Shown: piece by piece, positions 22,501-34,522 of the stretch | Position numbering within the stretch: the first letter of the stretch is position 1 | How the letters are laid out: the number at the start of each line of letters is the position of its first letter | Notes under the pieces: model-generated | Told to the model about the DNA's origin: nothing | The model's input: only the letters and a program-made list of their open reading frames with translations | Database searches by the model: none | Position numbers and translations under genes: made by a program | NCBI GenBank assembly: GCA_010015675.1 | Contig: ML977006.1 | Span: forward strand, 145,727-209,726 | Direction: 5' to 3' | Source of the DNA: Byssothecium circinans | Taxonomy: Eukaryota > Ascomycota > Dothideomycetes > Pleosporales > Massarinaceae | DNA length: 64,000 bases

Positions 22501-24538
22501 ATTCTATTGAAGCCTGCCATAGCTAAAGATGGGAGAGGCACTTGTTCAGTTATATTTGGGAATGGTTTAGTGGCGTTATGGAGAGGGATGGAGGAGTCTA
22601 GGAAGGTCGATAGCGTCCTGGTTTCGCAGGCTGTCTGTTTTTAACAGGTTATGGAAGTGGAATGGATGATGGAAAGGGACGAAAGATGCAGTTTAAGTAC
22701 GATAAAATCAAACCATAGCGGCGTCTCATTATTGCAAGACAGCGTCGTGCTGTCTTACAATATTCGTCTTCGTGCTGTCTAACAATGTTCGTCTTCGTGT
22801 TGTTTTACAATGTTCGTCTTGAGGCTTGTTAGCATGATGGTGGAGTGGAACGTTCGCGATGTTTCAGGTAGTATCAAAAGCACTGATATTTATCTGTTGG
22901 TTTGATGTTAGACTTCATGTGCCTGTACCTAACTGTCTAGTTGCTTTATCACAATCCGGAGCAAATTTGAACTCACCTTGAATTTTGAACACCGGTCACA
23001 CACTTCTCTTCGATCACTTTACGGAACAACTCTGATTAGTTTATATTTGGCTTAGATACTACTACCTCTCCAGACTGTGTGGCTTTTTCATGGCTTAGTA
23101 GAGATGCGAACTGTCTTACTCTGCCACCACTACCATTTACCCGAAGGCTGGGCAATATCTTAGTGCATACTCAGTACCACAGACTGAACATTGCAATCCC
23201 CGGCCCGCGATATTCACAACGGCGCGACACTTGGGCCTAAAAATCGGAGCATTGCACTATCGTATCCACTAGCTACCAGCCAGTGCTTCATTAGTACCCG
23301 CCGCGAGCCGGTTACTATTTGCAAGGAGCGAGCGACTAGTCAGGATTAATGGGTCATACTGCATATGTGAGGCGCACGCCTCGCAGTAGCGTCAAGTGTC
23401 TTGAACGGGATGCGCTGCCCTATCTTAGACATTACGAGCGAGGCCTGTGGACTGGAACGATGATCTGAATCTCCATTACGTACCACAGTTCGCTGTGGTT
23501 TGCTTCCATGCTGCAGCAGCAGCCACTCTCGGACGATGCTTTCAGGGACGGCGGCAGGTATCTGGAAGGTGGAATGCTTCATCACGTGATCTTCCTTTCA
23601 CTCCTCACTTTCCCCAATCAATCCTCGCCTGACTCTCATCCATCATGAAAATAGCACAACATCACTGTCTCTCAATCATCTTTTTCTCGATACTAATTGC
23701 CCATCCAAACCACAAAGCGACCTACACGAATGTCCTGTTTTCAACGCTAAGACAAATCAAGCTAGCCTGTATCACCGTCTGTGCCCACCTTCGGACTCCG
23801 AAGCCAGTTAACGGCCGTAATGCAACGATGTAGAACACCGTCCGGGGAGCGAGATTTTAATGAGTCAGCCTGATGGACTTCGAATCGGTGGCCGCCGTGG
23901 GTGTGTGGCACAGGCGGCGTAGTACACCTGGGCAGTGATGAGTGTGCTTGCTGGCGCAGAGCCTCCTGTACGGCACAGTGCCGTGGCAAGAAAATTGGGG
24001 CGTATGTTTCTGAGGTAGCAGAGAATATTGGAGGCCGAAAGATCTGGGAGCTATGCGATGGCCCCGGCATTGCGGCGTACTGTATGTAGCACGAATTGAT
24101 TGACCATCGGAAACAGGGCACCGAGAGAGGCAGTTCTAAATAGCAAAGAATTCGGTATTGACAAGGTTTGACGCCGACATTGGTGATCGCGGAGGTGTCG
24201 GCACCCAAAGGATACGTTTGGGGGCTATGTTTGCATATGCATATGCAAGGCTTCGGCATGCAATTTGCAAAAGAGCGTTTGCCTCTTCGGCTTGATGATT
24301 AATTATTTTGTGGACGATCTGATGGCCTGTCTGGTGACGTGATGCCGCGGGAAATGTCGAGGGGGCCAAGGGGAAAGACATCTATTGGCGGTAGAGTGAT
24401 TCTACTCTCGAAGATCCGTTTTTGAAGGCTGGAGCAGTCTCGATGCCAGGAAGAATCGCAAGGACTGGGAGTGAAGAGAACGACTGCTTGAACTGCATTC
24501 AGTAGAAAATCATTAATTCATCTATAAAGTTGCGCCCT
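22501..24538. other. Intergenic, no gene recognised
   Basis: Only short, overlapping frames on both strands with no family resemblance. Near 22740-22820 a short imperfect repeat (TGTCTTACAATRTTCGTCTTCGTG type, three partial copies) is visible. Confidence 0.4.
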
Positions 24539-26224
24539 CTAAAAATGTTGTGGCGGCTTCTTGGGTATCCCAGGACTAGGTAAAGGTGGATAGTACTTCT
24601 TGTAATACTCCCCACCATCCGCTCCATCCCTCAAGTGGCTCTCCTCCGGCACACTGATCACCTTACTCCTATTGAAGACGTATTCAGAGTTCGGTCTTCT
24701 GCCGCTCCGGGTACTTCGCCCGGAGTCGCGGTCGCTGGTACTGTCTGTGTCCCAGTCGGTGACAGGCAAGACACCGACCTCGGATAGATTTTGGGGTATT
24801 TGTGGGGCTCCGGAGGGAGTTCTGGAATGGGAGCGGGACTTTGAGGCTTTGCGGGAGTGAGACACGACGCGAGAGCTGGAGCGGGATAGTGAAATGTTGC
24901 GGGTTTTGGAGGGCGTTCGCGAATGTGGTGTCGTGGGGCGCGAGGGAGGGACTGGAGGGATTTGAACGGGTGCCATGAAGACGTCCTCTGGGGGAGGACT
25001 CTCGGGACTGGAGATGGGCAGCGCAATGTTCGATGGAAATCGGTTGAAGTGTTGCGAATTTAAATGCGCGCTCGATCGGTCCAATCCGTAGGTGGCTAGT
25101 GGCCTGCAGTATGTGCTTGTTTGCTTCTTTTCATTCTGCTCGCTCATTGGGAACCCAGAAGACATTGATGACATTCGGTCGTAATTCAATTTCCCTGAGG
25201 CCGTTCCTCCTCCCTTTCTATTCTGTGTGAACTTGAAGATGTGCCAGTGGTTGGGATAGCGCCAGCGAATCTTGTCGGTTTCGACGGCACCGGCGAGGAC
25301 CTTTATGATAAATGGGTGAAGGATGGGTAGGCAAGCGGTTATGATGGATAGATTTTGGGCCACTTGGATGCAAAGGACGGTGCGCCAATTTTCGTTGAAG
25401 TCTGAGACGTAGCGGTTGAAGAAGTAGAGTTGGGCGCTAACAGCTGCCACGATGCTAAAGCATTGTTAGATGACTTCAACAGGGCATAAGGGCTGGACGT
25501 ACCTGAGTCGCGTCATAAAAAGGAGTGAAACAGTCAACCTCTTCCCAGCAGAAGTACGCAAATTCCAAACAACAAGGGGTATAGAAACGAGAAGAACCTC
25601 CACGACAACGTTGGTAATTCCAACATAGTTGATCCATTTGATTGTGTTAATGCACTTGCTGTTGCCGAGAAAATTCCAAGGGTGCGGTAGGCTGCAATGG
25701 AATGCAGTGACGAAGATGCCAGATAAGGTCCAAAGAAGCGTAAAGCAACCGAAAACGCAGGCGGTGGTGTGCGGTATGGTGCCAGGCAGGACCTTCTTGA
25801 TGAGGAAACAAAGAGAGATGCGCGCGCATCCCATGTTGGCGATATAGAGCATGCAAGAAGCGTATTCGGCCTACAGCAATTAATAACAAGCGACAGCATA
25901 GCAGCAGGATACATACTTTTTGCATGATCAGCAGCTGATTCGGACTCAGGCCTCTAAAGGGTTGGCCAAGAACTTGGAAAGATTCGATCGATGTTGCGAT
26001 GGTATGTCCGAGACTGAAGATCTAACAATTACAGTCAGCGCTATGCTCGAGAGACAAAGTAGTAAACTTACAGCCGCGAAGAGGATGAAAAGATCATCTA
26101 GTCCATATCGTTTGCTTTTCTCTTTTATCGATAGCTTCATGCTGAACCGCGCGACGAGCACACACATCGACAGTGCGAGCATCAACCACGACACGATGTT
26201 CACCACATTCCCCCGATAGCTCAT
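24539..26224 (-). CDS. Fungal rhodopsin-domain (PTH11-like) seven-helix membrane protein
   Basis: Four exons on the minus strand: 26224-26072, 26021-25917, 25870-25503, 25454-24539, giving 513 aa; ATGs at 26269 and 26290 would add 15 or 22 residues. Introns have clean GTAAGT/GTATGT/GTACGT donors and restore typical family text: LDDLFILFAAIFSLGHTIAT, then MQKAEYASCMLYIANMGCAR, then FMTRLSIVAAVSAQLY. Seven hydrophobic helices occupy about residues 1-290, with the family's WRYP motif at the end of the membrane domain. The remaining roughly 220 residues are Ser/Arg/Pro-rich and disordered (SRTPSKTRNISLSRSSSR). Members of this large ascomycete family are presumed plasma-membrane sensors; ligand and pathway here are unknown. 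Confidence 0.85.
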
Positions 26225-26290
26225 TGCAGCAGTCCTCCTCTCGAAATGCTCCACCACTCCATCGTACATTTTCAAGCCGCGCAAAAGCAA

Positions 26291-29065
26291 ATGTCGAAAA
26301 GGACCTCGATACTATATCGGATAGTCGTCGAAGGTCATGTGATGTAACGGCACCGGCCAAGCGGCCAGCGATTTGACGTGTATATCCTCTAAATAGTACG
26401 TCGCGAAAGAAGTTTGGGGGTGTATGCGCTTATAGATAGCAGCAGACCAAGGCGCTCGGATCGGGCAGTGACAGGGCACGAGGCGGGGCGTCTGGCTAAG
26501 GATTGGTGTGAGCTTAATTGCGCTTATGGATACCCTACAACGCAAGGCGGTAAGGCCTAGTTTAGGTGACAGTTTGAGCCCGAAAAGCAGGTCAGAATCT
26601 TATAAGCCCGTGCTAGCCGTTGCCTCCAATACGTGGGTACAATGTATGCGATCCGTGGTCACTGGTGGGTTGAGGCAGGCTAGCCTGGCTGAAAACGGTG
26701 CGAATACGGCAATGTGTTGGAGTCATCTCATGGTGGCCCAGGGACGCTAAGTACTGCGTGTATGTGTAGACGCACAGGACAGGGTGAATGTTCGCGCGAA
26801 TCCAAGCGTGGAAAGTAGAGAGCGGGGCGCTTGGGTGCGTCGAGCCGGTGCAGATCCAGGCAGACGTATAGGCTGCGCTGAGGCTTTTTGCTGTGCAATG
26901 CAATGATCAGAACGAGGGCAGGAAATGGAGCTGTTGAGCGTGAGTGGAGTCGGACTTTGAAAATGGGCTGATAGTCCCCGAAAGCACAGGCCAATCCAAT
27001 AAGCACCGCAGGATCTTCATATATTTCTTCGGTTGCACTACCTGGCGGCCGGTGCAGGGGTGTCTGATACATGTATTGATTGGCCCAAAGTGAGATGGAA
27101 TGGGCTTAGAATGTTCTAAGCGGTGTTCTAGCGTGCGTGGCAGTTTCACCGTTTCATGCGCACTCGCATTTACCCACCATAGTGCCGCTAGGTTCTGTTC
27201 GGTATAGTTTGATGTTTGACATAAATCTCACCCGGGCATCCGCTGACTTATCGCTTGTCTTAACGATTCCGATAGAAAACCCACGAGTCTTCCATCTCTA
27301 AGCTCTAGGGAGCCATGGTTCTTGTCATTGGCTCGAAATTCTGCAGTTGGCGATGTCGCAAGGACGAGGCTGAGCAAGCATCGTAGGAGTCACGTGAATA
27401 AGGACGGGATGAGACGGTACTATACAAATGTACATTAGGGACAGATACGTGGGTATTATGATGGACATTTTTTACTACTGTACATTTCCCATCAAGTTAA
27501 TCCTTTATCACTATCTTTTTCCAGCTTACAGACTCTACAATGGAGAGGACGCCTTTGGCATAACTGCCCGTCTTCAGGAGTAACTCTTCAGCTAGATATT
27601 ATCACGTGATAGCGAGTTTTCGCTTGCTACACATATACATCTTTGTGCGCGTGTGCTTCCAATGTTTGCAGATCGAACACAAAATCACAGTGTCCAGACA
27701 CAATCTGTACCTTTCACCAAATAACTCTACAACCTGCATTGTTTCGCATCCAAGAACACAATATAGCGTCCGGATATGCATGCCATGGTATCGTGTGCCT
27801 CTTTTGAACACATCAGTACACTCTATCATCAGGTTCCGCAGATATCCTCTCTTCTCATGCATCTAGATAGAGTCGTCATAGGCTTTTGTGAGTGCTCCCT
27901 ATATGGTGTCTCTGCCTTGGGCGTAGTGGGGCTCAGGGGGGGACACGTAATGAAGCTTTAATAAACCTCGCCTACCGTTCTCTCTATTATGTGACTTGGT
28001 TCCTTTACTCAAAGCAGATTGTGTGGAACAATACCAAATTGAGCTGACCTTTTCCGCTCAAAAGGCTTGGGCTAAGGGGCGGCGTCCGTCAGAAGACTTG
28101 CTCCTCTTATGCTCCTTTTGATTCTTACCGCTTTTTAGTTCCATCCACTACTCTATAATGTGATTGGAAATGACCGGAGCCTTCTCAATGCCCATATAAA
28201 CGCGTTTTTGTGTTTTGAAGGATACAAGACGCCGAGAGCAGTCTGGAAAAAGCAGAAGGCGTGTGTGTGTTCAGGAGCCTCATGATACAAAACTATCTAC
28301 AGGTTTGATAACGCTAGATCAGAAGGAGGCGCTGAGCCAAGAGCCTGCAGTCTACTCGTAGGTGCTTGTCATCAAACAACGTGACAAATCCACTATATCC
28401 TCTTCTCTCATTGGTCCTGTACAAGTTTCCAGCCATAAGCATCGCCAAACATCCTATGGAAAAGAAATTTGTCACCACAGCCTCAGGACCTGGCTTCGCA
28501 TGTGAGCTAGTTCTCACTTCCGGAGAAGCAGATGCAAAAGTCTTTAATCTCTGCGCGCTCCAGATGCCTCCATTGTAGGGCACTGAAATCGAAATCGGAT
28601 CTCTCAACAAAGATGCAAGAACACAAGTACTCTCTCCAACGTACTGCATCCATGACCCCTCGACCCAAAACGATTATCAATGTAGGCCTGTTATCTTATC
28701 TATGTAGTCAAAGGCATTCACACGACCCTATTTAAAGACCTTAGAGGGATCCTACCTTCTTAGAACAATATATTAATTGCTATTTCTTAATTTAAACCCA
28801 TCTATAGCTCGTTAACTGCTTATTTATAAGAGGTACACGTGGAAGAATTAAGCTTAAGGGAGGAACGACTTATTAACTGTGTGTTTTGAGAAGGCACGAT
28901 CCCAGTAAGGGACCTGACGGACTCAATCACGTGATCATATCACATGACCCTCACCTTATATATATAGTCTTCCTCTGTAGTTGCTGCTCGATCACTCCAT
29001 CACTTTCTCCCACTCACTCAGAGCCTCATTTCAACAGACCCAGCTACAATATCTCCGACATCGCA
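26291..29065. other. Long intergenic region with AT-rich stretches
   Basis: No gene recognised. ORFs at 27602-27866 are open on both strands but lack protein character. Bases 28745-28860 are AT-rich with TTAATT/TTTAAA words, like decayed repeat DNA. Near 28930 a CACGTG core sits in ATCACGTGAT, followed by ATCACATGA, and TATATATA lies near 28956, just upstream of the short ORF at 29066. Confidence 0.4.
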
Positions 29066-29149
29066 ATGGCGGAGTTCGGGTTATTCACTTGTTGGTGCGA
29101 TTTCGTCAGAGACGCGTGGAATGAGAAATACGTGCGAGGGTCGATTTAA
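29066..29149 (+). CDS. Possible 27-aa microprotein
   Basis: A 27-codon frame (starting MAEFGLFTCWCDFVRDAW) follows a promoter-like arrangement: CACGTG, TATATATATA near 28956, a CT-rich tract, and a clean leader ending in ATCGCAATGG. It has no signal peptide. It may be a first exon whose continuation I cannot place, or a chance frame. No family is recognised. Confidence 0.25.
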   Translation: MAEFGLFTCWCDFVRDAWNEKYVRGSI

Positions 29150-29687
29150 TTTACTATGGCGTTGATAGGGTTACCGACTTGTCGTGCGGTACTAAATGAA
29201 TAAACCAATCGTCAATAAAGCCAGTCATATCGGAGTCGTTACGAAGTTTGGTTGCGTCAAGGATTTGACTCGGTGGACTTATTTCTAGGCATCCATTCCG
29301 TGCCACACCCTCTGGACAAGCATGATGACATTTATATACTTTAGCCGATGTCCAAATCCTATTTTTGGGTTGGGCAATTCATCTGGAGGCCGATTTGTTG
29401 GGTACGAAATGTTGAGGGAAAGCGTGACTTTCCCGCTAGAGCAATCAATGATCGCTCACGGCGATGTTTTACCATCCCAAATGGGACTAGCTTAGCTCCA
29501 TAGAGGCAGCCTCAGCTGCAACTCAATCGATAACTCTTACATCACATTTCATTCTTCAACACGAAAATCAATTCATATGAGTATTGCACCTCAGATCGAT
29601 ATCCTTCTTCTTCTGTACTATCAACAGTGCACCTCTCAAAATTGTCCTACCTTCATCTACTCGTCCATCAAAATCTCATGGAGTACT
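29150..29687. other. Intergenic; promoter side of the interrupted coiled-coil gene
   Basis: No gene recognised apart from an in-frame upstream ATG at 29577 that would lengthen the next ORF by 37 residues. Confidence 0.4.
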
Positions 29688-30650
29688 ATGTCCGCTCACA
29701 AAACACTGAACGAAGAATCTTCTATCAGCTCTCGTATGGCGAGCACCAGTCCTCTCACAACTCCCTACGACGACTGCGAGACTGTCAGTTCCACAAAGTC
29801 GATCAACCCCCTAGCACCCCTCACCGAAGCCTACGATGACTGCTCGAGCATCATCTCCCGTATCCGCATCGCCGTTGCCGAAACGCAGCCCAAGCGCAAC
29901 ATTGGTATCGCAATTCGCTGGTGGCACGTCGGCCCCGAATCACACTTGCACCACACAAACGCAGATGAGGATGAACGCCTCATGGAACGGCTAATCCCAT
30001 TGGGAATATCTTTGCGACAGAGTCATTTAAATTTTCATGAAAGATTGCAAGAGTTGGAGACAAAGGACTCGGAACTGTGTTTGGCCGCGGGGGAATATGT
30101 CGCACGAGTGAGACAGGAGATAGCGTTGGGGAAAAGGTTCATTGACGTATTGGATATACTGGAGCGACTCGCGACGACGTCTTCCGGCGGACTGGGGGAC
30201 ATCGATGAAGATATAGTCGTTAATGAGGATGAAAATCCGCTGGAAGAGGCCTGGGCGGCATTGATCGGGCTCATCACAGCTCAGGACAATGTCCGCTCAG
30301 TCGCCCGTGGGATGGGTGGGTGACGTGCCCGCTCATTGAAGGACCCTCTCAGCGAATTTCAGGGCATAAGGAGGAAGACCGAGGCTCTACGTTTGCACTA
30401 CCAACTACAGCGCGAATATAGACAGGCAGTGGAGAAGGTGGCTGGCCCTGTTTTCGAGGCGCAGAAATTGAGGGCGGTGGTCGAGATAAGGGATGAGATT
30501 GTCCACAGGCATATTGAGCTTGGGGGGACAGTGGTTTAGGATGACTATGTGCTGTTCGAAGGGAGGGTGGGGTTTCAGAGGAAGATACGGGAAGAGTGGG
30601 AAAATTACTTGATGCATGCTGCTAAGTGGTTGATAATGGAGAGTGAGTAG
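29688..30650 (+). pseudogene. Helical-protein ORF interrupted by two in-frame stop codons
   Basis: Reading frame from ATG 29688 (or 29577) runs to TGA at 30321-30323, then continues in the same frame to TAG at 30537-30539, then again to TAG at 30648-30650. All three segments read as helical protein: HLNFHERLQELETKDSELCL before the first stop, then FQGIRRKTEALRLHYQLQRE and VVEIRDEIVHRHIELGG, then VGFQRKIREEWENYLMHAA. No GT-AG intron of usable length spans either stop (local gaps would be about 9-27 bases). Each stop is one C-to-T change away from CGA or CAG. Thus it is probably a recently inactivated gene of about 320 aa; read-through or editing is possible but unproven. I do not recognise the family. 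Confidence 0.55.
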
Positions 30651-31201
30651 GGAATAGATGGAACAGAGTTGGGAGTGTAGGAAGGTGATGAGAATTGCAT
30701 GGGTTTACTGCTGAAGGACGTCCTTGTTCCATTCATCACGAGTCATAGTTTCCGTGCACCACCTTTTGGCCCTCAAACTTTATCACATCGTGTCTATTAA
30801 AACAACTCTATTCAAATGCACAGCACGCGCAAGAACCGAACTGCTCTTGGAGAGGGAGGGCCAGCGAAGCGAATGCACTTATATACAAAATGTGCTCACA
30901 TGAAGAACAATGAACCCATAGATAAATAATCACTGTCACTTATTCTAGATAATTTCCCCACTTCAAACCTTACCGCAAATCCCTTCAATCATCGTTAACA
31001 GTCTCAAAAGCGACTCTGCTCATTCACTCCCTCAACGCACTCATCGGATGTAAGTGCGCCACCATCTTCGGCTTCTTAGCCCACGGCTCAGCCCTCAAGA
31101 TGCGCGAAATACCGGGATGACCTTTCTTCTCCAAGAGGTCGAGCCTGGAATACGGTAGAAGCTTACTGGTATACAGAGTCCCAAACGGAGGTACTTTCTC
31201 A
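30651..31201. other. Intergenic, no gene recognised
   Basis: No protein-like frame of note; a short minus-strand frame at 31024-31248 has no recognisable features. Confidence 0.4.
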
Positions 31202-31615
31202 ATGGGCTTGTTTTCGTGGCAATCTTCATCGCCCTTAGACCCATTCATCGTGCTCGTATACGTCTTTGTGGTATGGGGTCAGGATGCCGAGAGTGAATCA
31301 GATTTGATGTCTGGTTATGCCACGGTGGAGACGTGGGCGTGCGCTGTGGCCAAGGATGGCGACGGTATTGGAAACACTGGATCACTGTGTACGGAACTGC
31401 GCACGGCGCGATATCTGCTCATTTCAGCGCTGGTTCCGAGTGTCATCACGCTAGGGCTAGTGATACAGAGGCGAATCATGGTGGGGGAGAGAGAACTTCC
31501 AGCGTTGGTGTTCCGTGCCATCATGCTATCATTGGTGCTACGGAAGCAAATCACAAAGGGAAGAGAGAGAACTTTCATCAAGAAGTCATCCACGGATAGA
31601 ATTGGCGAAGCGTAA
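31202..31615 (+). CDS. Hypothetical short membrane protein with internal duplication
   Basis: A 137-aa frame. Residues about 12-26 (PFIVLVYVFVVWGQD) form one hydrophobic segment; two more follow near 75-90 and 98-112. These last two lie in a diverged 75-base tandem duplication (about 31425-31499 and 31500-31574), so SALVPSVITLGLVIQRRIMVG and PALVFRAIMLSLVLRKQITKG are related. A Cys-bearing loop (WACAV, SLCTEL) sits between the first and second segments. It may be the remnant of a larger membrane protein. Nothing upstream shows further exons, and the family is unknown. Confidence 0.35.
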   Translation: MGLFSWQSSSPLDPFIVLVYVFVVWGQDAESESDLMSGYATVETWACAVAKDGDGIGNTGSLCTELRTARYLLISALVPSVITLGLVIQRRIMVGERELPALVFRAIMLSLVLRKQITKGRERTFIKKSSTDRIGEA

Positions 31616-31669
31616 AAGGAGTCTCAAATTAGGTCATCATAAACCCCATCAACTCGACCAATCGCCCAT

Positions 31670-32100
31670 TTACGCCTTACGAACCACCCTCTTAAACCCC
31701 TGCTCTTCAACCTGAGCCTGCGCGGCCGCAATCGTAGCCTCCTCATTCGGATCCACGAAGCCGCACCCATTCTTTCCAGCCTGGAAAGCCGCAGCTTCGC
31801 CCGAGCAGATACCCACGCCCGAGAGATCGGCGCAGCAGCCGGAGCTGCAGTCGGCATCGGAGACGCAGCCGCCCGTAATGAATTGGGAGGAATCGCCGGC
31901 ACCGACGTTTTTGGCGCCCGCATCGTTGGGTTGGAGGCCTTGAGCGGCAGCCATAGTGGCGACTGGGTTATGTAAGTTGGGTTGCTGGGGATGGTGGGGA
32001 AAGAAGGGTAGGGTAAGTGGTGAGGGGAAAAGGGTGGGGAAGAAGGGATAGAGTGGGTTGAGGACGTACGGGCCAGGATGGAAGCGATGGTGAAACGCAT
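31670..32100 (-). CDS. Small secreted cysteine-rich protein, BAS2-like effector candidate
   Basis: Two exons on the minus strand: 32100-32070 and 31962-31670, giving 107 aa. The 107-base intron (donor GTACGT, acceptor CCCAG) splits the signal peptide, whose joined sequence is MRFTIASILALATMAAAQG, a good cleavable signal. The mature part has six Cys in the arrangement SQFITGGCVSDADCSSGCC, GVGIC and GKNGCGF. This matches small secreted proteins of the Magnaporthe 'biotrophy-associated secreted protein 2' (BAS2) type, which are widespread in ascomycetes. The protein is expected to be extracellular with three disulfides. Whether it acts in host interaction here is inference; the family is also found in species with no known host. 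Confidence 0.82.
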
Positions 32101-33792
32101 GGTGATGGGTTTTTGGTGTTGAGTTGTTGTTTCTGTTGTGGTCGTCGATTTGGTGTAAAAGCAAAAGTGGTATCGAAAGTAAGTTTCTTAAAGAACGACG
32201 GAGTTAAAAAGATAGTAGGCTTAATGAACGACGCCGGGTCGAGTATGCGGTCTCAGACGCAAAGCAAGAAGTGAATGTTACTTAAAGGCGAAAAGTGAAG
32301 GCTGAAGTGATGGAATGCGGATTCTGCAGCCAGCGGTCATCGATGCCTTAAATATACGCCTCAGGATTCAAGACTACTCGCCTCGCACACAACATCGCAT
32401 ACCCGCCGCGGCCCCATCCTCCTCATCAACATGAAATCGACACAATCCTAAAATCCTTCATTTCATCCAGTGCCCCCGTTGCGTGATCATCTGCTAGCGG
32501 CTATACAAAACCGCACATATTCACTGCAGATCCACCGCAGATGTCGTTGCAGGCGGCTCTTGGCTGGTCATGCTTGCCATTAGCAGGCGTTTCAATAAGA
32601 ACCCTGATTTTCAGGCAGAATGCGTGGACCAATTGGGGTGTGGGTGGTAGTGGCGCATGAACCATGCGTCGATGTTGCAGAGAGGGTTTCAGGGTTGTCG
32701 ACGGCTTGGGTTTTGGGTTTGGACACGTGATTTGCGCGCTTTATACCAAGCCGGCTATTGAGTGGTGTTGCGGAGACTTCTTCTTGCTTTGCTTTTCGTT
32801 ATCATGGGGGTGTGGACTTGGAGATTGTGGGAGCGGAAGAGGTGGGGATCCGCGGTTTGGATACCATTGAACTTTCTAATGCACCTTGGATGTAGACGAG
32901 CAAACTTCATGAGCAAGAGGACGATTTCAAAGAGCTATTTTATATGGGGAAATGTGCTCCAGGCTGCGAGTTCATCAAGCTACCTACGACAGCGTTCTCA
33001 CATCAACGAAATCGCCTCTCAACCTCCCACTGGCCAACTTCGACCTTGAAACTTGAACTTCTCGCCGGAGTCTTCACAATATATCTTACGCCTCTTGCCA
33101 AGCGTTTATTGCAAGATTAAAGACCTCACCCACGTTTCCACTTCACTGCGGCACCTCCATCACTCAATCATGGAATGCACTGGTACTAGTTTTGAAGATT
33201 GGAAGATCAGGGTCTTCGTCTCGCTAGACTTTAATGTCTGCAATAAGAGGGTTCTAAGACGGATGCTGTACAGCATACTGGATTCGACGTTCACATGTTG
33301 GAATTCAACGCCGGCGTGCTTATTGTGAAAAATGGACACTCCTGGGAAGTGCTAATGGAGCTGTATACGCCCGCGTAGAGTCCTAAGTAACAAACCTTCA
33401 GCCAAGTAAGAATCTTCAGTCCAATTGACAAGTTAACCTCACCTCATCTAGCCAGCGATTCCGCGATCTTCGAAGCGCTTTACACACATTCAGTATATCC
33501 CTATTACCCCATCAGTAACTTAGCCGGGTGAAGCGTATCTTGCCTATCGAGCACTATTGTCCCCCATTCATGACTTCGCCTTCACCTCGTCACAGGTCTG
33601 ACGTCGTGAACGCAGCACAGACCAAGCCGTGCAAACGCAGCCCACGATTGTACCTTCAAACTTTCCTGCTTGTAAAAATCTTCAAATCCGCAAACATCAT
33701 CTCTCTGCATACCAAAACATTTCTTGCAATCCCACTTCTCTCGTCGTGATCGACCAATTCAAGCCTCTCTCATATCCTTCATCACAATCACA
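32101..33792. other. Intergenic; possible fragment of a gene near 33170-33378
   Basis: Mostly no gene. At 33246-33378 a short plus-strand frame reads TGFDVHMLEFNAGVLIVKNG followed by SWEVLMELYTPA and a stop, which looks like a genuine protein C-terminus; an ATG-led frame (MECTGTSFEDWKIRVFVSLD) precedes it at 33170 in another frame. I could not join them with a credible intron, so this may be a remnant. Confidence 0.35.
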
Positions 33793-34522
33793 ATGTCTTC
33801 TCTGCTCGCAAAGGCAGCTGCCTTCGCGCTGAGCTTCTTCGGAGCCAGCAAGAAGGATGGCGACGACACAGTAGGCCCAAATCGCGATTCCAGCTCCAAG
33901 GAGATTGAAATAGCTAATGGAGTATCAGGTCATGGCCGAGACGTTCTGGTTTCCCGCCGCCGTTGAAGCCAATTCCGCTCCGGCTGTAAAGCCGGCTCAG
34001 CGCCGCAAGTTCCCCAAGTCCATTCGCTCCGGCAATGGCATCAAGAAGGCTTCACCCCGCAAGCCCAAGTCCCGCTCCCTCTCCGCCAAGCTCGCCTCCG
34101 CCGCCAACCTGCTCTTCGTCCCGCTCCTCGAAGAATCCGCCCGCTTGGCGTGCCATACGCCAATGGACATCGTCACCGCCGCGGACGCCGCCTTCGACAA
34201 CGCCAGGGAGAAGTACCGCAAGCACTTCTCCCTCTTTGAGGCCTGGCGCACCGACCCCAACAGCACGGCGTTCGAAAATTCCTCGCTCGTTGAGGCAGAA
34301 ACCGCGGAGCTCAAAGAGATTCTCGACGACTTCGAGCTTGCCGATTTCTCCGTCGCTGAAGAACTTTCGTTCGCCGGCGCTTGGGAGCGATGGTACATGC
34401 TCGAAGTCGTCGAGTTTCTTGAGGGGAATGCGGTGAGCGCGGCGCAGAGGGAGTTGATGAAGGTGGTGAGGAAGATTCTCCGTGTGCTGGAGAAAGCACG
34501 TCGAGCGCTTTACGCTCTCTAG
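33793..34522 (+). CDS. Hypothetical 223-aa helical protein
   Basis: Proposed exons 33793-33870 and 33929-34522, with a 58-base intron (donor GTAGGC, which is weak; branch GCTAAT; acceptor ATCAG). The join reads KKDGDDT-VMAETFWFPAAVE. The N-terminus is hydrophobic (SSLLAKAAAFALSFFGA) and might be a signal or mitochondrial targeting sequence. A basic stretch (KSIRSGNGIKKASPRKPKSR) is followed by a helical domain with many Ala, Leu, Glu and Phe (AADAAFDNAREKYRKHFSLF, EAETAELKEILDDFELADF). Without the intron, the second exon alone starts at ATG 33917. No family is recognised. Confidence 0.55.

Noticed and set aside
23762..24259. Minus-strand 165-codon frame
   Set aside because: Composition is irregular, many Cys/Pro/His without pattern, and overlaps another open frame on the opposite strand.
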